This document shows, piece by piece, positions 8,911 to 16,533 of a stretch of 33,027 nt of DNA (position 1 is the stretch's first letter; each line of letters opens with the position of its first letter). Below the pieces are notes generated by a model that saw only the letters and a list, made by a program, of their open reading frames with translations, was not told the origin of the DNA and searched no databases. The translations under genes and the position numbers were made by a program. This DNA is from Polynucleobacter sp. (GTDB lineage Bacteria; Pseudomonadota; Gammaproteobacteria; Burkholderiales; Burkholderiaceae): the NCBI GenBank assembly GCA_030696845.1, contig JAUYRJ010000053.1, forward strand, positions 1-33,027. The letters are read 5' to 3'.

Positions 8911-11445
8911 TCATGCTTCGCGTAAACACGCAATCGCAGTTGCAGTTTGGATTTTGCGCTGAAAACGATAACCCGCAATGGCGCAAGCAAGTAAGCCAAA
9001 GCAAACGCCCATCGCGATCGCGGATGCGAAGGCATTAAATTCGATCTCCAGTACATAGCGCCCCAAAGCCCATGCCGCTATCGCCGCAGCAAGCCCTCCC
9101 AATAGTCCGGCAAGGCTTCCAACAATAGCAAGTTCAATGCTGGCAATAGTAGCCAGCACAGAACTTGATGCGCCCACCGCTTTTAATAGGGCTGCATCTC
9201 GAAAACGATCATCCTGTGTTGCCGAAATTGCGGCAAAGAGGACTAAGATCGCAGCGGCGATTGTAAAAGTAAATAAGAGGCCTAAAGCAGCCCCCAAGCG
9301 ATTGAGCACATCCTGAATCTGCTGCAAGGAATTCGCCACATCCACTACTGTCACATTGGGATACGTCTGGGTTAAACGGTAATCGAGGGCGTCGATTGCA
9401 GGCGGTTGGTAGTAAGCGGTAATCCACGACTGTGGCAGCTCCTTGAGCATCGATGGCGGCATGATCACGAAAAAGTTGACGCGCATGGAGCCCCACTCCA
9501 ATTTGCGCAGCGAGGTAATGGCGGCAGTAACCGTTTCGCCAGCGATCTCAAACGTCAGCCGATCACCCAACCTCAACCCAAGGGTTTTTGCGATGCCCGT
9601 TTCGATCGAAATTTGTGGCTCGTCACGACCAAACCACTGACCGGCCACCACCTGATTGCCTTGGGGTAAATCCATGGTGTAAGACAGGTTGAACTCCCGA
9701 TCTACCAAACGCCTTGCATTATCTTTGGCGTAGTCATCGGGCATCACTATGCGATTATTGATTTCAAGCAGTCTACCGCGCACCATGGGGTATAGATCCG
9801 GCTTAGCCAGTCCTGCCCGCTCAAGATCTTGAACCAAACCATCACGCTGCTCATTTTGAATATTAATCACAAAACGATTGGGCGCATCCGGCGGAATATT
9901 CCCCTGCCAGGTTTGCAGTAAGTCCTGTCGGAGTAACAAAATAATCAAAAGCGCCATTAAGGCAATAGCCAGAGCCGTGATTTGCATTACCGCAAATCCT
10001 GGACTACGTGCCTGCGCACGAAGCGCAAAGCGAGCGGCAAAGCCTAAACGACTAAAGAGGCCATGCTCCGAAGAGCGCGATAAAAGTTTGAGCACAAGCC
10101 AAGATAAAAGAGCAAAAACAGCGATTGCACCGCCAAAACTGAGGCCGACCCAACTGGCCAGCTTCCAATCGCGCGCAGCCCAGAGCAGCAAGGCAGCGCA
10201 ACTCAGCAAACCCAAGAGCGCAACCCACCGAGCCGCCACTGGAACGCCACTGAGCTCGCGTCGCACTAAACGAATCGGCGCGATTTGCACCAAACTCAAG
10301 AGCGGCGGTCCGGCAAAACCCAATAACAAGAACCACGATAAGAGCGCGCTCCACAGTACCGGCCAAAGTGATGGTGCTGGTAAATCCGCTAACAGCAAAT
10401 TACCCAAGAACCACATCAGCGCATATTGAATAAACCACCCAATCGCAATTCCGCAGCTAGCCGCAATCAGCCCAAGAATTGCCAGGGTCTTTAATTGCTG
10501 ATGCAAAATCAGGTTTGAGCTAGCGCCGAAGCATTTCATGACAGCGCACACATTCGCCTGACGCACCACATACCGGCGCGCCGCTAAGGCAATCGCAACA
10601 GCTGACACCATCGCGGTTAATAAAGCAATGAGCGATAAAAACCGCTCTGCCCGCTCAAGCGTTTTCCGCATCACCGGCTGCCCCGTTTCTAGAGTTTCAA
10701 TGCGCATCCCGCGTATGCGGTCCGATTCAATAGTATTCATCACCCAGGCTTGGTAACTGGCTACGGCGGCATCCGATCCAGAAACCAAGAGGCGATAGGT
10801 CACCCGACTTCCAAAGCCGATTAATTCGGTTGAAGGCAAGTCGTCTAGGGAAATCATTACCCGCGGCGCAAAATTCATAAACGCAGCGCCGCGATCCAAT
10901 TCACGCAGCAGGACGGCATCAATCCGTAGGCGCGCTTGACCCAAAGCAATCGAATCACCCACTTTGGCTTGCAATACTTCCAGCAAGGCTGGATCCACCC
11001 AAACTGAGCCAGGCGGGGGGCCGCTACTGCTATTTTCGTTGGTGGTTTGCGCTCGATTCTCGGGTTGCCGATTGATTTGCAATTCGCCACGCAAGGGGTA
11101 ATTACTGCTAACTGCTTTCAGTGACGAAAGCTTTCCTTGCTCACCTACCTTAGCCATGCTGGGGAATACCACGGTTTGCGCAATGGCAAGCTTACGCTCG
11201 GTGGCGGCTTCTAAAAAACGAGCGGGGATAGGTTGGTCAGCCGCAATTAAAAAGTCAGCCGCAAGCAATTGACGGGCATCAAACTCAAATGCGCGCTGCA
11301 TCCGATCCGCCAAAAACCCCACGCTCGATAGCGCGGCGACCGAAAGCCCCAGCGCAATGCCAAGCCACGCCAGCTCAGGCGACTGGAGATCACGGCGCAC
11401 GCGCTGCGCTGCGCTTTTGATCCACAGAAAGGCGGTTTGGGTCAA
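8911..11445 (-). CDS. FtsX/MacB-type ABC transporter permease (YbbP-like)
   Basis: An 844-residue permease with the double FtsX architecture: an N-terminal membrane helix, a MacB-like periplasmic domain (about 40-260), three to four helices (FLSLIALLTAMVSAVAIALA onward), a middle helix bundle, a second periplasmic domain (about 510-710) and a final FtsX helix set (LGLLFTFTIAAAILVLFAAI, then SIELAIVGSLAGLLGGLAAA). This is the layout of YbbP-like lipoprotein/substrate-release permeases, which normally pair with a LolD/YbbA-type ATPase; no ATPase gene is adjacent. The frame opens with TTG at 11445, 5 bp after the SDR stop and without a clear ribosome-binding site, so it probably depends on coupling with the SDR gene. 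The start is uncertain because the first ATG lies about 45 residues further in. Confidence 0.88.
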   Translation of the reverse strand: MTQTAFLWIKSAAQRVRRDLQSPELAWLGIALGLSVAALSSVGFLADRMQRAFEFDARQLLAADFLIAADQPIPARFLEAATERKLAIAQTVVFPSMAKVGEQGKLSSLKAVSSNYPLRGELQINRQPENRAQTTNENSSSGPPPGSVWVDPALLEVLQAKVGDSIALGQARLRIDAVLLRELDRGAAFMNFAPRVMISLDDLPSTELIGFGSRVTYRLLVSGSDAAVASYQAWVMNTIESDRIRGMRIETLETGQPVMRKTLERAERFLSLIALLTAMVSAVAIALAARRYVVRQANVCAVMKCFGASSNLILHQQLKTLAILGLIAASCGIAIGWFIQYALMWFLGNLLLADLPAPSLWPVLWSALLSWFLLLGFAGPPLLSLVQIAPIRLVRRELSGVPVAARWVALLGLLSCAALLLWAARDWKLASWVGLSFGGAIAVFALLSWLVLKLLSRSSEHGLFSRLGFAARFALRAQARSPGFAVMQITALAIALMALLIILLLRQDLLQTWQGNIPPDAPNRFVINIQNEQRDGLVQDLERAGLAKPDLYPMVRGRLLEINNRIVMPDDYAKDNARRLVDREFNLSYTMDLPQGNQVVAGQWFGRDEPQISIETGIAKTLGLRLGDRLTFEIAGETVTAAITSLRKLEWGSMRVNFFVIMPPSMLKELPQSWITAYYQPPAIDALDYRLTQTYPNVTVVDVANSLQQIQDVLNRLGAALGLLFTFTIAAAILVLFAAISATQDDRFRDAALLKAVGASSSVLATIASIELAIVGSLAGLLGGLAAAIAAWALGRYVLEIEFNAFASAIAMGVCFGLLACAIAGYRFQRKIQTATAIACLREA

Positions 11446-11450
11446 ACTGA

Positions 11451-12236
11451 CTAAATTCCCTGAATCTGTCCGCCGTCTACGCGAATTACGGAGCCGGTGA
11501 TGTAAGACGCATTTTGGCTTGCCAAAAATGCCGCGGTATCGCCATACTCTTTGGGGTCGCCATAGCGCCCAGCCGGAATTAATTTAATACTCGCTGCGAC
11601 CACCGCTTCGTAATCGACATTCTCTCGCTTAGCACGCGCCTCATCGAGTTGCCGCAAGCGATCGGTTGCAACCCGGCCAGGCATGATGATATTGACCGTC
11701 ACGCCCTCGCCGGCAACTTCAGCAGATAAGGTTTTAGACCACGCTAAGAGCGATGCGCGTAAGGTATTCGATATTGCCAGGTTTTTGATTGGTGCAATCG
11801 CGCCTGAGGTGGTGCTAGTGATAATGCGACCCCATTTACGCTGGCGCATGCCTGGTAATACCCGGTCTGTAATGGTAATCAGCGAGAGCACCATATCATT
11901 GAAGCTCTTTACCCACAATTGCGGGTCTTGCCCAGCGGCAGGGGTTGGCGCAGGGCCGCCCGTATTATTAATTAAAATATCGACGGGCCCTAGCGTAGCC
12001 TCTACCTTAGCGACATTGGCATCAATCACAGACAAGTCCGAGAGGTCCCAGTTCAGGGCAAGTGCGGTGCCACCAAGTGCCTCAACCATGGCAACGGTTT
12101 GCGCCAACCCTTCCGGATTGCGACCCGTAACAGCCACCTTGACACCCTCACGCGCCAAAGCAACCGCCATCGCTTGACCCAAGCCGCGACTCGACGCTAA
12201 AACCAGCGCCACCTTACCCTTGATTCCTAAATCCAT
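11451..12236 (-). CDS. SDR-fold protein with atypical active site
   Basis: A 261-residue classical-size short-chain dehydrogenase/reductase fold. The nucleotide-binding glycine motif reads VLASSRGLGQAM (Ala in place of the first Gly), the structural NNTGGP motif is at 90-95, and the C-terminus has the usual SYITGSVIRVDGG segment. Aligning the conserved helix (RASLLAWSKTL with the usual KAxxxxxxKxL) puts Ser156 where the catalytic Tyr should be and Arg160 where the catalytic Lys should be; the usual Ser is Thr143. It may therefore bind NAD(P) without normal SDR chemistry, or use a different mechanism. AAGGAATG precedes the ATG at 12236. It is 5 bp upstream of the FtsX-type gene and 114 bp downstream of the lipid transport operon. 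Confidence 0.88.
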   Translation of the reverse strand: MDLGIKGKVALVLASSRGLGQAMAVALAREGVKVAVTGRNPEGLAQTVAMVEALGGTALALNWDLSDLSVIDANVAKVEATLGPVDILINNTGGPAPTPAAGQDPQLWVKSFNDMVLSLITITDRVLPGMRQRKWGRIITSTTSGAIAPIKNLAISNTLRASLLAWSKTLSAEVAGEGVTVNIIMPGRVATDRLRQLDEARAKRENVDYEAVVAASIKLIPAGRYGDPKEYGDTAAFLASQNASYITGSVIRVDGGQIQGI

Positions 12237-12310
12237 GATTCATTCCTTGAGTACAAAATTAATAATAAAAAATGCAATTCAATTTACTGGCGTCAACAGC
12301 ACTGTAGCGT

Positions 12311-12342
12311 AAAAACATCCAACGCACTTCTTGATGCGCGTT
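12311..12342 (-). terminator. Possible terminator after the lipid transport operon
   Basis: On the minus strand AACGC-GCA (12335-12342) can pair, with one bulge, to TGCGTT (12321-12326), followed after six bases by TTTTT (12311-12315). The stem is weak. It would separate the four-gene transport operon from the SDR gene. Confidence 0.35.
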
Positions 12343-12350
12343 TTATTTGG

Positions 12351-13040
12351 CTATTGTTTAATCGGTTTTGGCAAATGCGCAGAAGACGCAAACACGTCCG
12401 CCTCAAACTGCTGCAATATCTCCGCCAAGGCTTGTTGCTGCCCCAGCACTAAAGCTTGCGGCGTGTTGTCAGGCAAGGCAATCCGCTTAGTAAAACGCCT
12501 TGTCGTAATCAAGGGGTTCTTAGAATTAGCATTGGTCACCGTCAAGAAAAACTGAATGGAAACCACTGCTTCAGGCTTGGCGCGGTAATCGCCGAAGAGT
12601 TCATCGACGCTCGCTTGCAGGGTGTAATACGGGAAAAAACTGCTTCCCTGACCGACCGCAATGCGGAAGATTCCAGACCGATTGAGCCACTGGCGCGTCG
12701 CATTGGAAATCATATCGCTTGGCAATGTAATGTAGGCGTTATAAAAGTCTTTTTCATAACGCTGATCACCCACACGATATACCAGTGATTTACCATCAAA
12801 GGGAGGAGCGACAGAAAATGCGCCGATCTTGAGCCACAAATCCGACTGCATTTGGCGGGCCGGTCCAGAGCGCTCCGGCAGAACCAACCAATTAGCGGTA
12901 TCAATGGCCGGACGCGTTGGGGCGCAAGCTGCAATACCAAATACCATCAGCGCGATACAGCCCAGATTAAAGATCCGCTGGAGAGCGGTATCGAACACCA
13001 GCAAGAAACGAGTTGTAGTGCGAGATAGGTAAGAAATCAT
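12351..13040 (-). CDS. ABC-type transport auxiliary lipoprotein (PqiC-like)
   Basis: A 229-residue lipoprotein of the PqiC/ABC-transport-auxiliary type. The N-terminus is long and basic, then a hydrophobic segment (FNLGCIALMVFGIAACA) ends in a lipobox whose Cys is followed by APTRPAIDTANWLVLPER. The body shows the family pattern: a LWLKIGAFSVAPPFDGKSLVYR strand region, a short RYEKDFYNAYITLPSDM segment, then SIQFFLTVTNANSK and a C-terminal helix. Such proteins sit at the outer membrane and dock the MCE protein's periplasmic tunnel. Its ATG overlaps the MCE stop by 4 bp (ATGA). The first 25 residues before the hydrophobic stretch are unusual, so a start further in is possible, but no better ribosome-binding site was seen. 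Confidence 0.82.
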   Translation of the reverse strand: MISYLSRTTTRFLLVFDTALQRIFNLGCIALMVFGIAACAPTRPAIDTANWLVLPERSGPARQMQSDLWLKIGAFSVAPPFDGKSLVYRVGDQRYEKDFYNAYITLPSDMISNATRQWLNRSGIFRIAVGQGSSFFPYYTLQASVDELFGDYRAKPEAVVSIQFFLTVTNANSKNPLITTRRFTKRIALPDNTPQALVLGQQQALAEILQQFEADVFASSAHLPKPIKQ

Positions 13041-13963
13041 TTTTGTGCTCCAGTCTGACTGGCGTGGTTTGGCAATTGAATGCGGGCAGGCGGCTCACCC
13101 CAAATCAAGGTGGAGGGGGATTGGCTGGCGATACGCGACAAATCATTGAGCTGGTCACTAGCCTGCTTGAGATTTTCAATCGTACTCGCTGTGTCCCCTT
13201 GCATACTGGTAATGGTTTGGCGCAATGCCACCGCGCTGGCAACCAATTCTTGCATCAATAATTCCAATTCAGCATTTTTGGTGACGCTGTTTATTTTAGT
13301 CAGCAGCGCATTGAGCTCTTGAACCGATTTAGCAAGGCCTTGATTATCGTTACCACTGCCCGCCAAGATATTATTTAGGTTGGTAATAAGCAAGTCAAAC
13401 CGTTTCTGCGTGTCAACCAAGTTCATCTGACCCAAGCCATGCACTACTTTTTGTATTCCTGCCAGTAATTCATCAGCCTGACTTGGCAAGGATGGGATGA
13501 CTGGATATTCTGGCTTCCAGCTATAACCCAGATCCGCATGATCATCCGCTAAACTCGCAAAATCGAGTTCGATATAGTTCACACCGGTGATGCCCATAGT
13601 CTTCACGCGCGCGCGTAAATTGGCCGACACAAAGTTATCCATTTCGCCTAAAAATTGCTTTGGATCGCCATTAATCATCATGCGCACAATCACATACTCT
13701 TTGCGCTTAATTAAGGGAACGTCTCTCTCATAAATATCGCCCGTCAAGCCCACCGAAATCACCTGACCGACCTTAACCCCTCGAAAGCGCACCGACGCTC
13801 CATTATCTAAGCCAGTAACGGATTGCTTGATATAGGTTTCCACCTCGAATGTTTTCTGAAAGAGCTGCCCTGAACCAAAGATCAGAATCAAGGCGATGAG
13901 GGCCCCAACTGCAGCCAACACAAAAAGGCCAAGGCGGAAATAATTGGGATTGGAATGGCTCAT
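13037..13963 (-). CDS. MCE-domain lipid transport protein (MlaD/PqiB-like)
   Basis: A 308-residue protein with one N-terminal membrane anchor (YFRLGLFVLAAVGALIALIL) and a single MCE domain at about 40-150 (FEVETYIKQSVTGLDNGASV, then RFRGVKVGQVISVGL). A long helical, coiled-coil-prone C-terminal part follows (about 160-290), ending in a Pro-containing tail. MCE proteins form hexameric rings and tubes that carry phospholipids between membranes; the extended helical region suggests a tube that could reach across the periplasm, like PqiB, rather than the short MlaD. It is joined by 4-bp overlaps to the ATPase upstream and the lipoprotein downstream. Confidence 0.92.
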   Translation of the reverse strand: MSHSNPNYFRLGLFVLAAVGALIALILIFGSGQLFQKTFEVETYIKQSVTGLDNGASVRFRGVKVGQVISVGLTGDIYERDVPLIKRKEYVIVRMMINGDPKQFLGEMDNFVSANLRARVKTMGITGVNYIELDFASLADDHADLGYSWKPEYPVIPSLPSQADELLAGIQKVVHGLGQMNLVDTQKRFDLLITNLNNILAGSGNDNQGLAKSVQELNALLTKINSVTKNAELELLMQELVASAVALRQTITSMQGDTASTIENLKQASDQLNDLSRIASQSPSTLIWGEPPARIQLPNHASQTGAQK

Positions 13964-14715
13964 GCTACTTCCTTGCTCATGATGCGATTAAAAAATTGGT
14001 GGACGCGCGGATCGTCACTGTGATCACGGAGCGCTTTGGGATCACCCTCCGCAATAATGCCCTTGGCTGTTTTATCTAGCATCACCACCCGATTGGCGAT
14101 CGAATAAATGCTAGCCAACTCGTGCGAAACAATCACAAACGTAATGCCCAGATTTTGCGAGAGATCCAAAATAGTGCGATCTAAATCAGCCGAAGTAATC
14201 GGATCAAGACCTGCGGACGGCTCATCTAGAAATAAAATCTTGGGATCCAAAGCCATGGCCCTCGCAATCGCAGCCCGTTTTTGCATTCCCCCACTAATTT
14301 CGCTTGGCATATAACCCTCATACGGCAAGAGACCGACCAGATCGAGTTTACAGCGAGCCAGTAAATTCATTTGATCGCGATCGAGGCTGGTGTACTCCTC
14401 CATAAAAAGGGTAACGTTTTCCAGCAAAGTCATAGAGCCAAACAAAGCGCCTTGCTGATACATCACCCCAAAACGCGTCATGATTTTCTGGCGATCGGCG
14501 CCGCGCGCATCGGTAATATCCTGTCCTTCGATGAGGACTGATCCCGCCAAAGGCTCATACAGACCAAATAAATTTTTGAGCAAGCTGGATTTGCCACAGC
14601 CCGAGCCGCCCAAAATCACAAATATCTCCCCTTCATTGACGGAGAAGTTCAGGTTTTGCAGCAGGACTTTTTGTCCATAGCCTACTGAGAGATCACGAAC
14701 GTCGATGGCCGCCAT
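13960..14715 (-). CDS. Lipid transport ABC ATPase (MlaF-like)
   Basis: A 251-residue ABC ATPase that would power the adjacent permease. Walker A is GGSGCGKSS (36-44); the Q-loop lies in MYQQGALFGSMTLLENV, a pattern typical of MlaF-type ATPases; the signature is EISGGMQKRAAIARAMALDP and Walker B is ILFLDEPSAGLDP; the switch His is in VIVSHELASI. The start ATG overlaps the permease stop by one base (TGATG) and the stop overlaps the MCE start by four, so ATPase, permease and MCE protein are translationally coupled. Confidence 0.94.
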   Translation of the reverse strand: MAAIDVRDLSVGYGQKVLLQNLNFSVNEGEIFVILGGSGCGKSSLLKNLFGLYEPLAGSVLIEGQDITDARGADRQKIMTRFGVMYQQGALFGSMTLLENVTLFMEEYTSLDRDQMNLLARCKLDLVGLLPYEGYMPSEISGGMQKRAAIARAMALDPKILFLDEPSAGLDPITSADLDRTILDLSQNLGITFVIVSHELASIYSIANRVVMLDKTAKGIIAEGDPKALRDHSDDPRVHQFFNRIMSKEVA

Positions 14716-15869
14716 CAGAAACCTGTCTTATAGGAAATGTACGCAAACACGCCGTCGACCAGCACAATCATCACAATACTACTCACCACTGCACGGGTCG
14801 CAGAAATACCCACTGCCGCTGCCCCCGTACCCGTTTGCATGCCCCGCATACAGCCCACTGCCGCAATCACGACCCCAAATAATACGGATTTGCTTAGTCC
14901 TGAAAAAATATCCTCTAAATCAACTGCATTGAGAACGCCATCGTAAAAATTAACCAGCGGCACACCATAGGCAAGCATGGTGAGCGAAGATGAAAACACA
15001 CTCACCAGGTCTGCGTATAGAGTCAGAATGGGCGCTACCAAAATACCCGCAAGCACACGCGGCACCACCAAAAAACGCACGGGACTCAAACCGCCAGTGA
15101 CGAGGGCGTCAACCTCGCTATTCACGGTCATGGTCCCAATCTCGGCGGCAAAGGCAGCGGAAGATCGGCCCGCAAGCAAAATAGCGGTAATCAAAGGTCC
15201 TAGCTCCCGAAAAATACCTAAAGAGACCAAGGGCCCGACAAAGGTGATGGCGCCAAACTTTTGCATGCCAATCGCAGACTGGAATGACAAAATAACGCCA
15301 ATCAAAAAAGACACCAAGCCCACAATGGGAAGAGCAGCAACCCCCGCCTGAACGGCTGCGTTGACAAAATCACCCCAGCGCACCTGACGGGGATTCCATA
15401 AGGCCCATGCAAGGTCTGCGGTGACCTGCCCCGTAAAGGCAATGATTGAGGCTACATCGCCTAAAAAAATACTGCTCGAGCGACCGACTGACGTAATCAA
15501 GCCTTCTTTTGGAGCTGGCGTTGGCTTTGGGAAGAGCTTGCCAATCGGATCAAATTGATGCAGCAAAGGCAAGTAACGCGCATCGAGTCCTTCTAGACTA
15601 AAAGTGCCCCCTTTATTTTGCTGTGCAGCCTGCAAATCAATTAAGAAGGCAACTCCAGCGCCATCGAGATACTCGACCTGGGACGCATCGACTTTTAGGG
15701 TTTTGCTGGCGGCCGTTTGCGCAAGCCATACGTCTTGCTCGCCCCTCGCAATTGTCCAATTGCCTCCCAAGGCATAGACATCAATATGCCCTTTTAGAGC
15801 GATTTGGGCACGCGTAGCATCCAGAACCTTCCAGTCAAATGGGGCTTGGAGCGGTGTGCTTGGAGTCAT
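14715..15869 (-). CDS. Lipid ABC transporter permease (MlaE-like) with STAS domain
   Basis: A 384-residue fusion. Residues 1 to about 110 form a STAS-like domain, corresponding to the separate MlaB subunit of E. coli (DASQVEYLDGAGVAFLIDLQ is the characteristic strand-helix). The rest is an MlaE permease with the family segment FRELGPLITAILLAGRSSAA and EIGTMTVNSEVDALVTGGLS. The frame is open back into the tRNA gene, but ATG 15869 (MTPSTPLQAPFDWK) is the sensible start: it begins just before the STAS domain and does not overlap the tRNA. There is no ribosome-binding site; a TATAGT hexamer ends 6 nt before the ATG, consistent with a leaderless message. First gene of the four-gene operon. Confidence 0.93.
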   Translation of the reverse strand: MTPSTPLQAPFDWKVLDATRAQIALKGHIDVYALGGNWTIARGEQDVWLAQTAASKTLKVDASQVEYLDGAGVAFLIDLQAAQQNKGGTFSLEGLDARYLPLLHQFDPIGKLFPKPTPAPKEGLITSVGRSSSIFLGDVASIIAFTGQVTADLAWALWNPRQVRWGDFVNAAVQAGVAALPIVGLVSFLIGVILSFQSAIGMQKFGAITFVGPLVSLGIFRELGPLITAILLAGRSSAAFAAEIGTMTVNSEVDALVTGGLSPVRFLVVPRVLAGILVAPILTLYADLVSVFSSSLTMLAYGVPLVNFYDGVLNAVDLEDIFSGLSKSVLFGVVIAAVGCMRGMQTGTGAAAVGISATRAVVSSIVMIVLVDGVFAYISYKTGF

Positions 15870-15875
15870 AACAAG

Positions 15876-15881
15876 ACTATA
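15876..15881 (-). promoter_or_regulatory. Candidate -10 box of the mlaE-like operon
   Basis: TATAGT on the minus strand is separated from the ATG at 15869 by exactly 6 nt, placing the transcription start at about the A of the ATG. The tRNA terminator lies immediately upstream, so the operon needs its own promoter in this narrow gap. The -35 region is a T-rich run with poor match to TTGACA. Confidence 0.45.
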
Positions 15882-15889
15882 AGGGATTA

Positions 15890-15928
15890 TGCAAAAGAAA
15901 AAAGACCTAGCATTGCGGCTAGGTCTTT
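15890..15928 (-). terminator. Intrinsic terminator of tRNA-Arg
   Basis: An 11-bp perfect stem, AAAGACCTAGC with GCTAGGTCTTT (15901-15911 and 15918-15928), has a 6-nt loop and is followed on the minus strand by a T-rich run (15890-15903). It begins 9 nt after the CCA end of the tRNA. Confidence 0.92.
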
Positions 15929-15937
15929 TAAATAGGT

Positions 15938-16014
15938 TGGTGCGGCTGGCAGGAATTGAACCCACGACCCCTTGGTTCGTAGCCAAGTACTCTATCCAGC
16001 TGAGCTACAGCCGC
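15938..16014 (-). tRNA. tRNA-Arg (anticodon ACG)
   Basis: A complete 77-nt cloverleaf with encoded CCA on the minus strand. The acceptor stem is GCGGCTG/CAGCCGC with discriminator A, the D-arm is TAGCTCAGCTGGATAGAG, and the anticodon stem CTTGG/CCAAG encloses the loop CTACGAA with anticodon ACG (read as ICG after adenosine deamination, decoding CGU/CGC/CGA). The T-arm is GTGGG TTCAATT CCTGC. A strong terminator follows. Confidence 0.97.
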
Positions 16015-16020
16015 AACAGC

Positions 16021-16030
16021 CATAATTATG
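16021..16030. promoter_or_regulatory. Palindromic divergent -10 element (tRNA-Arg / greB)
   Basis: CATAATTATG is a perfect 10-bp palindrome and contains CATAAT on both strands. On the plus strand the hexamer ends 6 nt before the greB ATG at 16033; on the minus strand it ends 10 nt before the tRNA 5' end at 16014, suited to a pre-tRNA with a leader of only a few bases. Neither strand shows a strong -35. Confidence 0.45.
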
Positions 16031-16032
16031 CC

Positions 16033-16533
16033 ATGGAAGAAAAAAACTACATCACACCAGCGGGTCATGCGCGTTTGCGGGCTGAATTGTTACAGCTTTT
16101 GGATGTAGAACGCCCTGAAATCGTCAATGTGGTCCATTGGGCGGCATCCAATGGGGATCGCTCTGAAAATGGGGACTACATCTATGGAAAGAAGCGTTTA
16201 CGGGAAATCGACCGGCGCATTCGGTTTTTGAACAAGCGCCTTGAATTCGCGGTGGTGGTGGATAACGCCGCCAGAAAAGCAGGCGAACAAGAGTCAGATC
16301 AGGTCTTTTTTGGGGCTACCGTGACCTACTGCGCCACGAGTGGGCCGTCCAAGGGCAAAGAGGAGATGATTACGATTGTGGGGGTCGATGAGGTGGATCT
16401 AGAGCAAGGCCATGTCAGCTGGGTCTCGCCGATTGCGCGGGCCCTGATAAAAGCCCGAATTGGCGATTGCGTCCGTATTCAGACACCCACTGGTCCTACG
16501 GAAATTGAAATACTAGATGTCGAGTACCGTTAG
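16033..16533 (+). CDS. greB: Transcription elongation factor GreB
   Basis: Rescues backtracked RNA polymerase by inserting its coiled coil into the secondary channel and stimulating transcript cleavage. The N-terminal coiled coil (YITPAGHARLRAELLQLLDV, then RPEIVNVVHWAASNGDRSEN) carries the acidic tip residues in GDRSENGDYIYGKKRLREID; the C-terminal FKBP-like domain ends with ARALIKARIGDCVRIQTPTG. At 166 residues it fits GreB rather than the ~158-residue GreA, and the tip spacing and YGKKRLREIDRRIRFL segment are GreB-like. The ATG at 16033 lacks a ribosome-binding site and may begin a leaderless transcript. Its TAG overlaps the TAA of the convergent spoT gene (shared 4 bp, 16530-16533). Confidence 0.93.
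   Translation: MEEKNYITPAGHARLRAELLQLLDVERPEIVNVVHWAASNGDRSENGDYIYGKKRLREIDRRIRFLNKRLEFAVVVDNAARKAGEQESDQVFFGATVTYCATSGPSKGKEEMITIVGVDEVDLEQGHVSWVSPIARALIKARIGDCVRIQTPTGPTEIEILDVEYR

Noticed and set aside
9878..10429. 183-codon plus-strand frame inside the FtsX-type gene
   Set aside because: Lys/Ala/Ser-rich low-complexity product antisense to a clear permease; a shadow frame.
15870..15986. Longer permease frame starting inside the tRNA gene
   Set aside because: The extra 39 residues are encoded by the tRNA and its terminator; the STAS domain begins right after ATG 15869.
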